This document shows positions 1-9,247 of a stretch of DNA of 64,000 nucleotides, one piece after another. This DNA comes from Thalassospira marina. Its GTDB lineage: Bacteria; Pseudomonadota; Alphaproteobacteria; Rhodospirillales; Thalassospiraceae. The stretch spans positions 62,001 through 126,000 of the forward strand of contig NZ_CP024199.1 of NCBI RefSeq assembly GCF_002844375.1, given 5' to 3'. A program made the translations under genes and the position numbers. Each line of letters starts with the position of its first letter. Within the stretch, counting starts at the first letter, position 1. A model generated the notes under the pieces. That model ran no database searches. It saw nothing but the letters and a program-made list of their open reading frames with translations, and was not told the DNA's origin.

Positions 1-497
1 CCTAATGTCCAAAAAGGGACGGCGGCTTCATTGCGGGTTGCTGTTGCCTTTTCACAGGCGCGGTGCAGGTCGGAAAAGGCATCAACGCCCAATCCACTGG
101 CAAGATGGGCGCGTTTTACGCTGCCTTTCGCACCGGCACGTGCGGGGTAAAAGGGGCGGTTGGGGGTGATCTGTGTTTGGTCATCGCAAATATCAAAAAA
201 GCCCTGTCCTTGCGGGGTTGAAAGCCAATCCAGCACCGATGCGAAATTTTCAAACCCGGACTTTTCATACCATGCCCGACATAACCCCAGCGGAAAATCC
301 AGCCCCAGCCAGATGGTTTTTGTTTGCCCGTCCTGGCAAAGCTGGTTGATGAACGGGGCGATATCCCCCACGGGTGACATATCATCAATGCACCAGCCTT
401 CATCACGATCATTGATGCGACGGGCATGTACTTTCCAGCGGCCCTTTGCCCCTACAGACCAGTCAGCATGGTAAATTTCATCAATATCAAAGGGCAT
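1..497 (-). CDS. Partial hypothetical protein (DUF429-like?), cut by window edge
   Basis: An open minus-strand frame runs from ATG at 497 off the left edge, giving about 165 visible residues that begin MPFDIDEIYHADW. It has no stop inside the window, so its C-terminus is missing. Visible landmarks are WLGLDFPLGL at residues 63-72 and RPFYPARAGAKG near 119-130. The acidic residue in a hydrophobic strand followed by PLGL resembles the first strand of RNase H-fold proteins of the DUF429 type; this is a tentative resemblance only. No good ribosome binding site is seen before 497, so the start is uncertain. It is divergent from fmt with about 130 bases between them. Confidence 0.55.
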   Translation of the reverse strand, partial: MPFDIDEIYHADWSVGAKGRWKVHARRINDRDEGWCIDDMSPVGDIAPFINQLCQDGQTKTIWLGLDFPLGLCRAWYEKSGFENFASVLDWLSTPQGQGFFDICDDQTQITPNRPFYPARAGAKGSVKRAHLASGLGVDAFSDLHRACEKATATRNEAAVPFWTL

Positions 498-626
498 GGT
501 TTGGCATTCAGGGCTGTGTGGCTGGGCAGGGTGATGGCAGTTGCCGGTTTGCGGGTTGTATTTTCGCGATCATACCGCCAAATTGCGCAAACATCAGTTT
601 GCCTCTTACGATGAAATGGTTTGGTC

Positions 627-1571
627 ATGACGAAATTGCGAATTGCCTTTATGGGAACGCCGGATTTTGCCCTGGTGGCGCTTAAGGAACTGGTTAAGGC
701 AGGTCATGACGTGGTGTGTGTTTATTCCCAGCCGCCGCGCCCCGCGGGCCGCGGGCACAAGGAAACACCAACCCCGGTTCATGCCTGGGCGCACGATCAG
801 GGGATCGAGGTGCGCACCCCCGTTTCCTTAAAATCCGATGCCGAAAAGCAGGCCTTTGCCGATTTGAACCTCGATATCGCTGTGGTTGCCGCCTATGGCC
901 TGATTTTGCCAAAGGCGATTTTGGATGCGCCGAAAATGGGCTGTTTGAACATTCATGCATCCCTGTTGCCACGCTGGCGGGGGGCTGCGCCGATTCAGCG
1001 CGCCATTCTGGCCGGTGATGCCAAAACAGGTGTCACCATCATGCAGATGGATGTGGGCCTTGATACCGGCGACATGCTGCTGATCGATGAAATTGCCATC
1101 ACTCCCGAAACCTACGCCAGCGGGCTGCATGATGATCTGGCTGATATGGGCGGTCGTCTGATTGTTGATGCGCTTGAAAAACTGCCCGCCGGGCTGCTTA
1201 CGGCGACTCCCCAGCCTGAAGATGGCGTCACCTATGCCGCCAAGCTGGAAAAGACCGAAGGCAAGCTGGACTTCACAGAAGATGCCGCGCTGCTGGAACG
1301 TAAAATCCGCGCTTTTACGCCCTGGCCGGGGGCCTATTTTGATTTGGGCAAGGAACGCATCAAGGTGCAGGCCGCCCAGCATATTGACAATACCGACGCC
1401 AATATCACCGGTCACCCCGGCGAGATTATTGATGACCAGCTGACCATCGCCTGTGGCAGTGGTGGTGCCCTGCGCCCAACCCGTATTCAGCGCCCCGGCA
1501 AGGCCGCGATGGATGCCGATGCAGTTTTGCGCGGTTATGACAAACTGGCAAAAGGCGTTATCGTTTCCTGA
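627..1571 (+). CDS. fmt: Methionyl-tRNA formyltransferase
   Basis: Formylates the amino group of Met-tRNAfMet using 10-formyltetrahydrofolate, in the cytoplasm, for translation initiation. The 314-residue protein has the family length. MGTPDFA lies at residues 9-15, and the catalytic triad is visible as N108 and H110 in LNIHASLLPRWRG and D146 in GLDTGDM. The C-terminal OB-like domain is present. ATG at 627 is preferred over the in-frame TTG at 621 because the protein then begins MTKLRIAFMGTPDF as in relatives. Peptide deformylase (def), the usual neighbour, is not next to it here: the upstream gene is divergent and the downstream gene is a GNAT enzyme. Confidence 0.96.
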   Translation: MTKLRIAFMGTPDFALVALKELVKAGHDVVCVYSQPPRPAGRGHKETPTPVHAWAHDQGIEVRTPVSLKSDAEKQAFADLNLDIAVVAAYGLILPKAILDAPKMGCLNIHASLLPRWRGAAPIQRAILAGDAKTGVTIMQMDVGLDTGDMLLIDEIAITPETYASGLHDDLADMGGRLIVDALEKLPAGLLTATPQPEDGVTYAAKLEKTEGKLDFTEDAALLERKIRAFTPWPGAYFDLGKERIKVQAAQHIDNTDANITGHPGEIIDDQLTIACGSGGALRPTRIQRPGKAAMDADAVLRGYDKLAKGVIVS

Positions 1572-1668
1572 TTTTGCCGCTATCGTGGTGGCAAAGCCTT
1601 AATGTGCCAATTGCCACCATCGGCTCCTGCCCCACAGGAACGCCACAGATACGCTACAGGAAGAACGC

Positions 1669-2172
1669 ATGACGGAAATTCGCCTTGCCACCAATCGCGA
1701 TGGTGACCAGATCAGCGATCTGATTGCCAAAGTATTTGCCGAATATCCCGGTTGTGTTTTTGACCGTGCGGCTGAGTTTCCCGAACTGGATGCCATTGCC
1801 GATGATTTTGCGCCACAGGGCGCGATCTGGGTGGCGGAAAATGCCGATGGGCAGATTATTGGCTGTCTGGGCATCAAACTTTCCGATGATCAAACAGTGG
1901 CCGAACTGCACAAGGTTTATCTGGATAAATCCAGCCGTGGGCAGGGCCTGGCCCAGCGTCTTTTGGCCCATGCGCGGGACTGGCTTTTGGCGCAATACCC
2001 CGCCTGCCAGGAATTGGTGCTTTGGACTGATACCCGCTTTGTTGCCGGGCATCATTTTTACCGGAAGTGTGGTTTCATCGAAACCGGCCAGACCCGCACG
2101 TTAGATGACCTTAGCAAATCGGCGGAATTGGCCTTTCGCGCCGAACCGGCAATGGTTCTGGCCGCAGCTTAA
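1669..2172 (+). CDS. GNAT-family N-acetyltransferase
   Basis: A 167-residue protein of the GNAT fold, which transfers an acetyl group from acetyl-CoA to an amine. The acetyl-CoA loop is visible as SSRGQGLAQRLL around residues 88-99, preceded by the strand AELHKVYLD and followed by the C-terminal FYRKCGF motif. The start at ATG 1669 has AGGAAG seven bases upstream. It follows fmt by 97 bases and ends before an intrinsic terminator, so it may be read from its own promoter or with fmt. The substrate cannot be told from the sequence. Confidence 0.88.
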   Translation: MTEIRLATNRDGDQISDLIAKVFAEYPGCVFDRAAEFPELDAIADDFAPQGAIWVAENADGQIIGCLGIKLSDDQTVAELHKVYLDKSSRGQGLAQRLLAHARDWLLAQYPACQELVLWTDTRFVAGHHFYRKCGFIETGQTRTLDDLSKSAELAFRAEPAMVLAAA

Positions 2173-2230
2173 CTGTTTGGCCTTGGTGGCCTAATTCACC
2201 TTGTTGAGACGGTTTTAACGCCAGATACAC

Positions 2231-2266
2231 AAACAGCCTGACCAGCTTGATCAGGCTGTTTTTTAT
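2231..2266 (+). terminator. Intrinsic terminator after the GNAT gene
   Basis: The arms AACAGCCTGA and TCAGGCTGTT form a ten-base-pair stem with a nine-base loop, followed by a run of T on the plus strand. It ends the fmt/GNAT transcript. It lies 24 bases past the minus-strand LysR stop codon and may also serve that gene. Confidence 0.85.
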
Positions 2267-2289
2267 TATCCTGTGTCGAAAGTCCCGGC

Positions 2290-3294
2290 TTAGCTTGCCT
2301 GCCCTTTGGCGGCGGCTTCGGGGTTCAGGGCTTTTTGGTTTGTCTGGATCGGGCGGCCATCTTCGCGGCGGACCGAACGGGCATCGCGCATGCCCAGTTC
2401 CCATGGCGGGACCGGGGTGAATTTTTCGGCCAAAAAGTCCACAAAGGCGCGGACCTTGGGGGAAAGGTGCCGTTTATGCGGATACACCGCCGAAATCCAC
2501 GCGCGGTCATGGATAAAGTCGGTCAGAACCGGGGTCAGGCGACCGGCACGAATATCTTCATGGACCAGATATTCCGCGAGGCGGGCCATGCCCAGCCCGG
2601 CAACAACGGCGGCATGCAATGCATCACCGTCATTGGCCGAAAAACTGCCCTGCGCGCGGAAGGACATATGGCCTTCAGGTGTTTCAAAGTGCCAGTCGTT
2701 AAAGCTTTCGCGCGATGACAGATGTAAACAGTTATGGTTCACCAGATCCTGCGGTTTGCGCGGAATGCCGTTTTTTTCAAGGTAATCGGGCGATGCGACG
2801 ATAAAACGCCGGTTTACGGCATATTTGCGTGCAATCAGCGATGAATCCTCAAGTTCCGACAGGCGAATGGCCAAATCGTAGCCATCGTTGACCAGATCGG
2901 TGAATTTATCATCAAGTGTGAGTTCCACCCGCACATCCGGATACATATTGAGGAATTCCGGGATCAGTGGCACCACCTGGTATTTGGTAAAGGCGACCGA
3001 CGCGTTAATGCGCAAGGTGCCCCGTGGTGCGGCATAAAGCTGGGTGACGACTTCTTCGGCTTCTTCAATTTCATTAAGAATGGTGCGCGCACGTTCATAA
3101 AAGGCGCGGCCTTCCTCGGTCAGGCTAAGCTGGCGTGTGGTACGCATCAGCAAACGTGCCCCCAGCCGGTCTTCGAGGCGCGAGATATATTTGGAAACCG
3201 CAGATGGCGACAGGCGCAAAGCCCGCGCTGCTGCCGAAAAGCTGCCTTCTTCAACAGCATAGACGAATATTTCCATTTCTGCAGCGCGATCCAT
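2290..3294 (-). CDS. LysR-family transcriptional regulator
   Basis: A 334-residue cytoplasmic DNA-binding regulator. The N-terminal winged helix-turn-helix is clear: FVYAVEEGSFSAAARALRLS followed by PSAVSKYISRLEDRLGARLL. A periplasmic-binding-like effector domain follows (residues about 90-295). The start at 3294 has GAGGAAA nine bases upstream. It is divergent from the short peptide gene at 3449, with 154 bases between, where LysR regulators commonly bind; a link to that gene is inference. The C-terminal tail beyond residue 300 is basic and longer than the family usually has. Effector unknown. Confidence 0.92.
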   Translation of the reverse strand: MDRAAEMEIFVYAVEEGSFSAAARALRLSPSAVSKYISRLEDRLGARLLMRTTRQLSLTEEGRAFYERARTILNEIEEAEEVVTQLYAAPRGTLRINASVAFTKYQVVPLIPEFLNMYPDVRVELTLDDKFTDLVNDGYDLAIRLSELEDSSLIARKYAVNRRFIVASPDYLEKNGIPRKPQDLVNHNCLHLSSRESFNDWHFETPEGHMSFRAQGSFSANDGDALHAAVVAGLGMARLAEYLVHEDIRAGRLTPVLTDFIHDRAWISAVYPHKRHLSPKVRAFVDFLAEKFTPVPPWELGMRDARSVRREDGRPIQTNQKALNPEAAAKGQAS

Positions 3295-3448
3295 CGGCGT
3301 TTCCTCAGACCAATTTGGTTATTTGTGATGGTTGTTCATAAGTAATGTGCATATTGAGGTAATTCCCCTTCGCAGTAAAGAGAATTAGATTGTTTTTCAG
3401 ACGACGCGGCGATGTTGCCGCAGAAAACGAAATTCAAGGAGGTCCGAT

Positions 3449-3634
3449 ATGAGGACGTTTGCTGACATCAAATTGCTGACGATCGAAACCAGCGAGATCG
3501 AAGCTGGCGTGCGTAAGGGCCAGCAGCTTCGCGCTGAATTCATCAGTGGCTTCTTCCGTAACCTGTTCAAAGGTTCCGATGCCAAGTCCAGCCACGATGC
3601 GACCCCGGCCGGCACCGTTGGTGGTGCAGCCTGA
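3449..3634 (+). CDS. Small conserved-type protein, 61 residues
   Basis: A short gene with a strong ribosome binding site (AAGGAGGTCCGAT just before ATG 3449) and an intrinsic terminator about 110 bases beyond its stop, so it is very probably expressed. The product has a helical core, KGQQLRAEFISGFFRNLFKG, amphipathic and rich in aromatic residues, then a flexible Ala/Gly/Thr tail. The QLRAEF...FRNLF pattern recalls short alphaproteobacterial proteins sometimes named RSP_7527-like, but that match is from memory and weak. No signal peptide. Function unknown. The divergent LysR gene may regulate it. Confidence 0.75.
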   Translation: MRTFADIKLLTIETSEIEAGVRKGQQLRAEFISGFFRNLFKGSDAKSSHDATPAGTVGGAA

Positions 3635-3740
3635 TCACTGATCAGAATTCAATCCGTGAGCGCGTCACCCGCGCTCCGGTATCTACCCGAGTTTTACTGT
3701 AGCGTCCTTCCTCCCAAGTTATGACGCTGTTTTCCCGACT

Positions 3741-3776
3741 GGCCCGGACACCTTTGTGTTCCGGGCCGTTTTTTTT
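3741..3776 (+). terminator. Intrinsic terminator after the small protein gene
   Basis: GGCCCGGACAC and GTGTTCCGGGCC pair around a short CTTT loop and are followed by a run of eight T on the plus strand. It is the only plausible plus-strand terminator for the 61-residue gene at 3449. Confidence 0.9.
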
Positions 3777-3918
3777 GCCGATTTTACCCATTTATGCCCC
3801 ATCAGAACAAATGGGTCGCATTTAATGTATCCCGGCATATTGTCCGGGATGCGCTGGTTGATTGGGTTGGATTACCCGGCTTAGCGACATTCCCGGGGTT
3901 ATCCCTGCCGGATTGCGC

Positions 3919-5286
3919 TTAACCAACCCGCGCTGCTTGCGGCTGCGTCATATGCGGTGGGCGATAAAAACCCGGGCGTTCAGCCAGCCAGGATAGCAGT
4001 GTTGCAATTGCCATGGCGCTGACGGTGCCAATCAGGATACTGGGTAAATTGACACTGGCGGCAAACAGCCAGCCATATATGGGCGGGCCTGCCGATGATG
4101 CCAGCACCATAATCGCCGTCAGGCTGGATCGCACCGACCCGATTTCATGTAAAGGCACCAGTTCGGGCACAATGGCGGTGCGCAGCGTGGTGGCAAAGCC
4201 GGTAGTGAAGCCCGCCAGCGCCATATAAACCGGAATAATCTGTGCCGTGCTGGTCATTGCCAGCACGATAACGGCCATCATCAATGGCAGTAAATGCCAG
4301 GGGAACAGCCGCCTTGCGCCAAATTTATCAATCAGCGGGCCACTGCCAAAGGCCCCGATGACCGACGTAATGGCAAAAAGGGTAAAGCCCGCAGCAAACC
4401 AGCCAAGGTCGATGTTTTTCTGGCTGGCAATAACCGACTGATGAAAGAACAGCGCGGTTAACACCAACGGTTGTCCTGCCAGCATGGGAATCGAAAGCCA
4501 GATATAAACCGACCTGAACAGCTTGGGATGTGGCGATCCGTTGGTTTGATGCCTGTCTGCCTTTACCGCATCAGTCGCATTATTTGTGTGGATTGGTTCG
4601 ATGTTATCTGCTGGCTGTTCTTTGGCGATGGAGGATGGACCATTGGTTTTGTCATCTGCCGCAGCGCTTTTGGCAGATGCACTATGCGCGGGTACGGCCC
4701 GAAAACCGGCATTGCCCCGCACCAGCCAGCTGGCCAGCGGTACCATGACCAGCAAAATCACAATCCCGGCCGTAACAAATGCACCGCGCCAGCCCAGCCC
4801 GGCAATCAGGGCCAGGAAAATGGCGGGCATGATAGCCTCGGCCATGGGAAAACCAAACGCGGCAATCGCCAGCGCCCGGCCGCGATTGCGATCAAAATAT
4901 CGGGCAATGCTGGTCATGCTGACATGGCTCATCAGGCCCTGACCGGCAAATCGCAAAATAAACAGCCCGGCAATCAGCACCGGTATGTTTTCCGATGTCG
5001 AGGTAACAAAACAGCCCGCAGCAAGAAAGACCATCACCAAAAGGCTGTAACGCAGCATGTCGATCCGGTCGATCATTCGCCCGATAAAGGGCAGGGCCGC
5101 CGCACTGGCAATGGTGATGCCAGCATAAATATTGGCAAACCCGGTTTCGTTAATGCCCAGGCTTTGTGAAATGAAGGGAACAAATAACGCGATTAAAAAA
5201 GTCTGCCCAAAGGCCGAGCCAAAGCTGTGCAACGCACCAAACGCCAGCGGGCGGGGTGATTGCCGCAAAAGGTGGAAAAACTCCAT
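3919..5286 (-). CDS. Major facilitator superfamily (MFS) transporter
   Basis: An inner-membrane carrier of 455 residues with about twelve hydrophobic segments in two halves, separated by a hydrophilic loop of about 60 residues near the middle. The loop between TM2 and TM3 has the MFS signature-like GRMIDRIDMLRYS, and a matching GPLIDKFGARRLFP lies in the second half. The longer open frame to 5439 is rejected because its start would fall inside an intrinsic terminator at 5425-5455; ATG at 5286 (MEFFHLLRQSPRP) fits the family start. Substrate unknown. It stands alone, downstream of the TRAP operon and separated from it by that terminator. Confidence 0.87.
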   Translation of the reverse strand: MEFFHLLRQSPRPLAFGALHSFGSAFGQTFLIALFVPFISQSLGINETGFANIYAGITIASAAALPFIGRMIDRIDMLRYSLLVMVFLAAGCFVTSTSENIPVLIAGLFILRFAGQGLMSHVSMTSIARYFDRNRGRALAIAAFGFPMAEAIMPAIFLALIAGLGWRGAFVTAGIVILLVMVPLASWLVRGNAGFRAVPAHSASAKSAAADDKTNGPSSIAKEQPADNIEPIHTNNATDAVKADRHQTNGSPHPKLFRSVYIWLSIPMLAGQPLVLTALFFHQSVIASQKNIDLGWFAAGFTLFAITSVIGAFGSGPLIDKFGARRLFPWHLLPLMMAVIVLAMTSTAQIIPVYMALAGFTTGFATTLRTAIVPELVPLHEIGSVRSSLTAIMVLASSAGPPIYGWLFAASVNLPSILIGTVSAMAIATLLSWLAERPGFYRPPHMTQPQAARVG

Positions 5287-5424
5287 TTTGAAACTTGCTG
5301 GTTTGAGTTTGAAAAAGAATACAAAATTGTATCGATTCAAATGGTCGCCGTCTACTGCGCGACTGGATAGGGGATGCAGGCCAAACGCCCAATGTCCAAC
5401 ACCAACCCACCATGCTGTTATCAC

Positions 5425-5455
5425 CAAAAAAAACGGCACCGCCGAAACGGTGCCG
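5425..5455 (-). terminator. Intrinsic terminator of the TRAP operon (minus strand)
   Basis: On the minus strand CGGCACCG and CGGTGCCG form a perfect eight-base-pair stem with a CCGAAA-type loop, followed by eight T. It lies about 140 bases past the DUF1850 stop codon and marks the end of the TAXI-TRAP transcript. Confidence 0.88.
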
Positions 5456-5591
5456 TATCAAAGCCAATGACAGTGACATGCCTTTATCGCTTCCCGGTTA
5501 AATCGGGTTGGTCATGAAGGCTGTGCGCGTTGCATGAAAACCGGTTCACACAATCCCGCCGTACCATCGCGGCCACGGCACCTGGCGATGC

Positions 5592-5999
5592 TTAACCGTG
5601 GCTGTGTGTGGTAACCGTGCCTTCCGGCCCCTCAGCATCACAGGGGCGAACCTTGATGGCAGCCTGTGCCTGTTCGCCCAGATCAAGGCAATCCTTCATT
5701 TGCGGGCTGCAAACATGCCAGCCGCCGCCGGTTGCCCCGGATGCGGCAAGGTTAAGTTCGGGCAGCGCCCCCAGATGCGGGGTATAAACCCACCAGTCAT
5801 TTTTCAGGATCGCGTCGGGCGGGGGTTCCATTCCGGCCCCGCCGCCCTTTACACGGGCTTCTACAATTTTAAGCCCGTCTGGCACGATATGGTAATCTTC
5901 CTGCCAGCCGGTATGTTCCACCGAATGCATCCACGACAGGGTAAATGCCGTGATGGCAAGGCTGATGGTTTTACTGGCTGTCAGTATGCAAAGGCCCAT
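5592..5999 (-). CDS. DUF1850 protein of the TAXI-TRAP operon
   Basis: A 135-residue protein with an N-terminal hydrophobic segment, then a soluble part beginning HSVEHTGWQEDYHI and ending in GTVTTHSHG. The HSVE and TGW.E.Y patterns and the position directly after a fused TRAP permease are typical of DUF1850 proteins, whose role in TRAP transport is unknown. ATG at 5999 starts four bases after the permease stop codon, with AGGGG in the end of that gene, so translation is probably coupled. The longer frame reaching to 6077 overlaps the permease and is not used. Confidence 0.8.
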   Translation of the reverse strand: MGLCILTASKTISLAITAFTLSWMHSVEHTGWQEDYHIVPDGLKIVEARVKGGGAGMEPPPDAILKNDWWVYTPHLGALPELNLAASGATGGGWHVCSPQMKDCLDLGEQAQAAIKVRPCDAEGPEGTVTTHSHG

Positions 6000-6003
6000 T
6001 GGA

Positions 6004-8115
6004 TCAGGCCCCTGTTGCTTCTTTGATTTTGCGCAGCCGCAGCATATGCATGACAACAAACAGTGCAAACAGTGCAAAACCCATCACATCGGTAACCGGA
6101 TAGGCCGCAATCAGGGTAAAAGCTGCTGCCACCGCAATCAGCCGTTCCGGAACGGTCAGGCGAATGTTCAGCGCACCAATCACCGCCATGCCCCACAGGC
6201 CAATGGCAATTGCCGTTTTGGTAAAGATATAGGCAACCGCCGGCACATAGCCGATTTCATCGGCCATCGGCCCGCCATCCTGAAGCATCAATGCCGGGGT
6301 ATAAACCGACATGAAAGGAATCAGGAAGCCCGCTGCCGCCACCTTGATGGCTTCAAGCGAGATTTTAAGCCCGCTTGCCCGTGCAATTGGTGCTGCTGCA
6401 AAACAGGCAAGCGCGACAGGCGGTGTCAGATCGGCAAGGATGCCGAAATAGAACACGAACATGTGGCTGACAATCAGCGGCACACCAAGCTGCAACAGTG
6501 CGGGACCAGCAATAGATGATGTGATGATATAGTTGGGAATGGTCGGAATACCCATGCCCAGCACGATGCAGGTGATCATGGTCAGGATCAGCGACAGGAA
6601 CAGGCTTTGCGATCCGACATGGACGATGAAGGCACCAAAGGTATTGGCAACACCGGTCAGCGTCATGGTGCCGATAATGATACCGACAACCGCACAGGCA
6701 ACACCGACAGGCAAAGCTGTTTTTGCCCCTTCGGCCAGGGAATCCCGGCAGATCAGCAGGGTTTCGCGCCCGCCCTTGGAAATCGCATTCCATGCCATCA
6801 GAATGACAATCGCCGTGACGATAACGTGAATGCCAAATTCAAGAAACGCTGCCGAAACCAGACCAAGGCCGATCCAGAAAATGGTGCGGATAATGCCCTT
6901 GGGCAGGCCCAGCACGATCGAGCTTCCCAAAATCAGCAGCACGGTCAGCGACAGGCCGACAGTCCCGGCGAAAAGCGGGGTATAGCCGCTAAACAGCAGA
7001 TAAACCAGCACCGCAAGCGGCAGCAGTAGATACCAGCCCTTGCGAATGGCAGCACGCGGCGAGGGCAGTTCGGATTTGGCAATGCCCGAAAGGCCGTATT
7101 TGCCTGCTTCCAGATGCACCATCCAGAAAACCGATGCAAAATACAGAATGGCGGGAATAAGGGCGGCCTTGACGACCTCGTAATATTCAACGCCAAGCGT
7201 TTCGGCCATGATAAAGGCCACAGCCCCCATCACCGGCGGCATCAACTGCCCGCCCATGCTTGATGTGGATTCAACACCACCGGCAAAGGCCGGGCGGTAG
7301 CCAAACCGTTTCATCAGCGGGATGGTGAACTGGCCGGTTGTGACGACGTTGGCAACACCGGAACCCGAAATGGTGCCCATCAGGCCCGATGAAATAACCG
7401 AAACCTTGGCCGGGCCACCGCGCGCATGGCCGACAAGGCCCATCGAAACATCGGTGAAAAGCTGGATCATCCCGGCCTTTTCAAGAAAGGCACCAAACAG
7501 GATGAACAAAAAGATATAGGTCGAAGACACATAAATCGGAATGCCGTAAATGCCTTCGGTTCCATAGGTCATATGGTCGATGACCTGGGTGAAATCATAG
7601 CCACGGTGATTAAGCGGCGACGGCAGATATTGCCCGAACAGGCAATAGGCCAGGAAACAGGCCGCAATAATTGGCAGGGCCGGGCCCATCAGAACATAGG
7701 CACCTGCAAACACCCCAATCAGCGCGACAATGCCAAAGGCAATATCGATGGTGTTGGGGTCCCCTGCGCGCAGGATCAGGTCGTTATATTCGACCCACTG
7801 ATACCCCGCGACGGCAACACCGGCCAGGGCCAGAACCCACGCCAGCGTTTTACCCGGCAGGCCAGATTTGCGACCAATCGCGATTAACGGAAAAATCAGC
7901 ACCATCAGGAAGCCGACATGGATGGCGCGGGCAACCTGGCTTGGAAAATCAATCAGGTGCGCAGCCGTGGAGATCTGGAAAACCGAAAAGGCAAACGCAA
8001 TCCAGAACAGCAGGCGCCCTTCAAAATTGGGGGCAAAGCTGTCGACCAGCGGGTCATGAAGGGCCAGATCTGGGGAGTCGGCAGGGACATGGTGGGTGGA
8101 ATGGTCTTGTGACAT
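6004..8115 (-). CDS. TRAP transporter permease, fused small and large subunits (4TM/12TM)
   Basis: An integral inner-membrane protein of 703 residues in which the small DctQ-like and large DctM-like TRAP subunits are one chain, as in TAXI-type systems. Four membrane segments occupy about residues 30-165, then a DctM-like domain follows with the glycine-rich MKRFGYRPAFAGGVESTSSM, a stretch conserved in TRAP permeases. It uses a sodium or proton gradient to take up an organic acid or amino acid. The start at 8115 has GGGGAA eight bases upstream. It lies between the binding protein and the DUF1850 gene, all on the minus strand. Ligand not deducible. Confidence 0.93.
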   Translation of the reverse strand: MSQDHSTHHVPADSPDLALHDPLVDSFAPNFEGRLLFWIAFAFSVFQISTAAHLIDFPSQVARAIHVGFLMVLIFPLIAIGRKSGLPGKTLAWVLALAGVAVAGYQWVEYNDLILRAGDPNTIDIAFGIVALIGVFAGAYVLMGPALPIIAACFLAYCLFGQYLPSPLNHRGYDFTQVIDHMTYGTEGIYGIPIYVSSTYIFLFILFGAFLEKAGMIQLFTDVSMGLVGHARGGPAKVSVISSGLMGTISGSGVANVVTTGQFTIPLMKRFGYRPAFAGGVESTSSMGGQLMPPVMGAVAFIMAETLGVEYYEVVKAALIPAILYFASVFWMVHLEAGKYGLSGIAKSELPSPRAAIRKGWYLLLPLAVLVYLLFSGYTPLFAGTVGLSLTVLLILGSSIVLGLPKGIIRTIFWIGLGLVSAAFLEFGIHVIVTAIVILMAWNAISKGGRETLLICRDSLAEGAKTALPVGVACAVVGIIIGTMTLTGVANTFGAFIVHVGSQSLFLSLILTMITCIVLGMGIPTIPNYIITSSIAGPALLQLGVPLIVSHMFVFYFGILADLTPPVALACFAAAPIARASGLKISLEAIKVAAAGFLIPFMSVYTPALMLQDGGPMADEIGYVPAVAYIFTKTAIAIGLWGMAVIGALNIRLTVPERLIAVAAAFTLIAAYPVTDVMGFALFALFVVMHMLRLRKIKEATGA

Positions 8116-8287
8116 TTAGGTTCCCCGGCAATGTCGGCAACAGGCAAAGGAAGGGATTTCATTTGTCACGAAAGGCGTATTCGCCCTGTGCAAAAGCAAA
8201 TCCCGGCCGGGGCGCAAACCCCGACCGGTGAGAAAAATGCTACGGGCAGATTGGGTTGTGGGTCGCAAACCAGCCCGTGCAGGGCAA

Positions 8288-9247
8288 TTACATGATGCCT
8301 TTTTCTTTGTAGTAGCGTTCTGCACCCGGGTGCAGCGGCAACGGCATGCCTTTGATTGCGTTTTCGAGTTTGATTGCCTTTGCTGCATTGTGTGCAGCTT
8401 CAAGGGTCGGCAGGTTTTCGAAAAGCTGTTTGGTCATCTGATAGGCAGTTTCGTCCGAAACACCGGAATGCGAAACCAGGAAGTTGACGATGGCAACAGT
8501 CGGGACATCATCAGCCTGGCCTTCATAGGTGCCAGCCGGGATGTTACCGGCAACATACGGTGCGCCCAGCTTTTCGGCAACGTCAGCCGGAACCGAAACA
8601 ATGGTGACTTCCATCGAAGAAGACAGGTCTTTCAGCGATGCAACGCCAAGACCAGCCGACTGCAGGGTTGCGTCAAGCTGACGGTTTTTCATCAGTTCAA
8701 CGGATTCAGCAAACGGCAGATATTCGACTTTGCCCAGGTCCTCATAGGACATGCCGGCAGCTTCAAAAATCTTGCGGGCGTTGAGTTCGGTACCGGATTT
8801 CGGTGCACCGACGGAAACGCTTTTGCCTTTCAGGTCAGCCAGCGATTTGATGCCGGATTCCTTGGAAGCAACGATCTGAATGTAGTTCGGGTAAATCGCT
8901 GCAATGCCGCGCAGTTTATCAAGCGGCTTTTTGAAGCCGACTTCTTCGTTGCCTTCCCAGGCCAGTTTCACCGAATCGCCCAGTGCAAAGCCGATTTCCC
9001 CACGGCCAGCCTGCAGCAGATTAAGGTTTTCAACCGATGCCTTGGTGGACTGCACCTGGGTGCGTGCCCCGTCGATTTTCTCGCCATATACGTTGGCAAG
9101 CGCCGCGCCCAACGGGTAATACACACCCGAAGTACCGCCGGTCAGAACGTTGATAAATTCGTCAGCCTTGGCCATCGACATGGTGCCAAAGCTCAGTGCT
9201 ACCGCCATTGCGCCTGCAAGTACGGATTTCGCACGAATGGATGTCAT
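8288..9247 (-). CDS. TAXI-family TRAP solute-binding protein
   Basis: A periplasmic receptor of 319 residues. An N-terminal Sec signal peptide (about residues 1-28, ending SMAKA) precedes FINVLTGGTSGVYYPLGAAL, the usual start of TAXI proteins. Mature landmarks include TKASVENLNLLQAGRGEIGF and VGAPKSGTELNARKIFEAAG. GGGAGGAAG lies eight bases before ATG 9247. It is the first gene of the operon and is followed after 172 bases by the fused permease, so binding protein and permease form one high-affinity uptake system. TAXI systems often carry glutamate or related acids, but this substrate is unknown. Confidence 0.95.
   Translation of the reverse strand: MTSIRAKSVLAGAMAVALSFGTMSMAKADEFINVLTGGTSGVYYPLGAALANVYGEKIDGARTQVQSTKASVENLNLLQAGRGEIGFALGDSVKLAWEGNEEVGFKKPLDKLRGIAAIYPNYIQIVASKESGIKSLADLKGKSVSVGAPKSGTELNARKIFEAAGMSYEDLGKVEYLPFAESVELMKNRQLDATLQSAGLGVASLKDLSSSMEVTIVSVPADVAEKLGAPYVAGNIPAGTYEGQADDVPTVAIVNFLVSHSGVSDETAYQMTKQLFENLPTLEAAHNAAKAIKLENAIKGMPLPLHPGAERYYKEKGIM

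Noticed and set aside
3631..3645. Shared 15-base palindrome CTGATCACTGATCAG, also at 49155-49169
   Set aside because: Two identical copies far apart in unrelated contexts can arise by chance in 64 kb; there is no common neighbouring structure.
5287..5439. N-terminal extension of the MFS gene to 5439
   Set aside because: The extension begins inside an intrinsic terminator of the TRAP operon and its residues do not resemble an MFS N-terminus.
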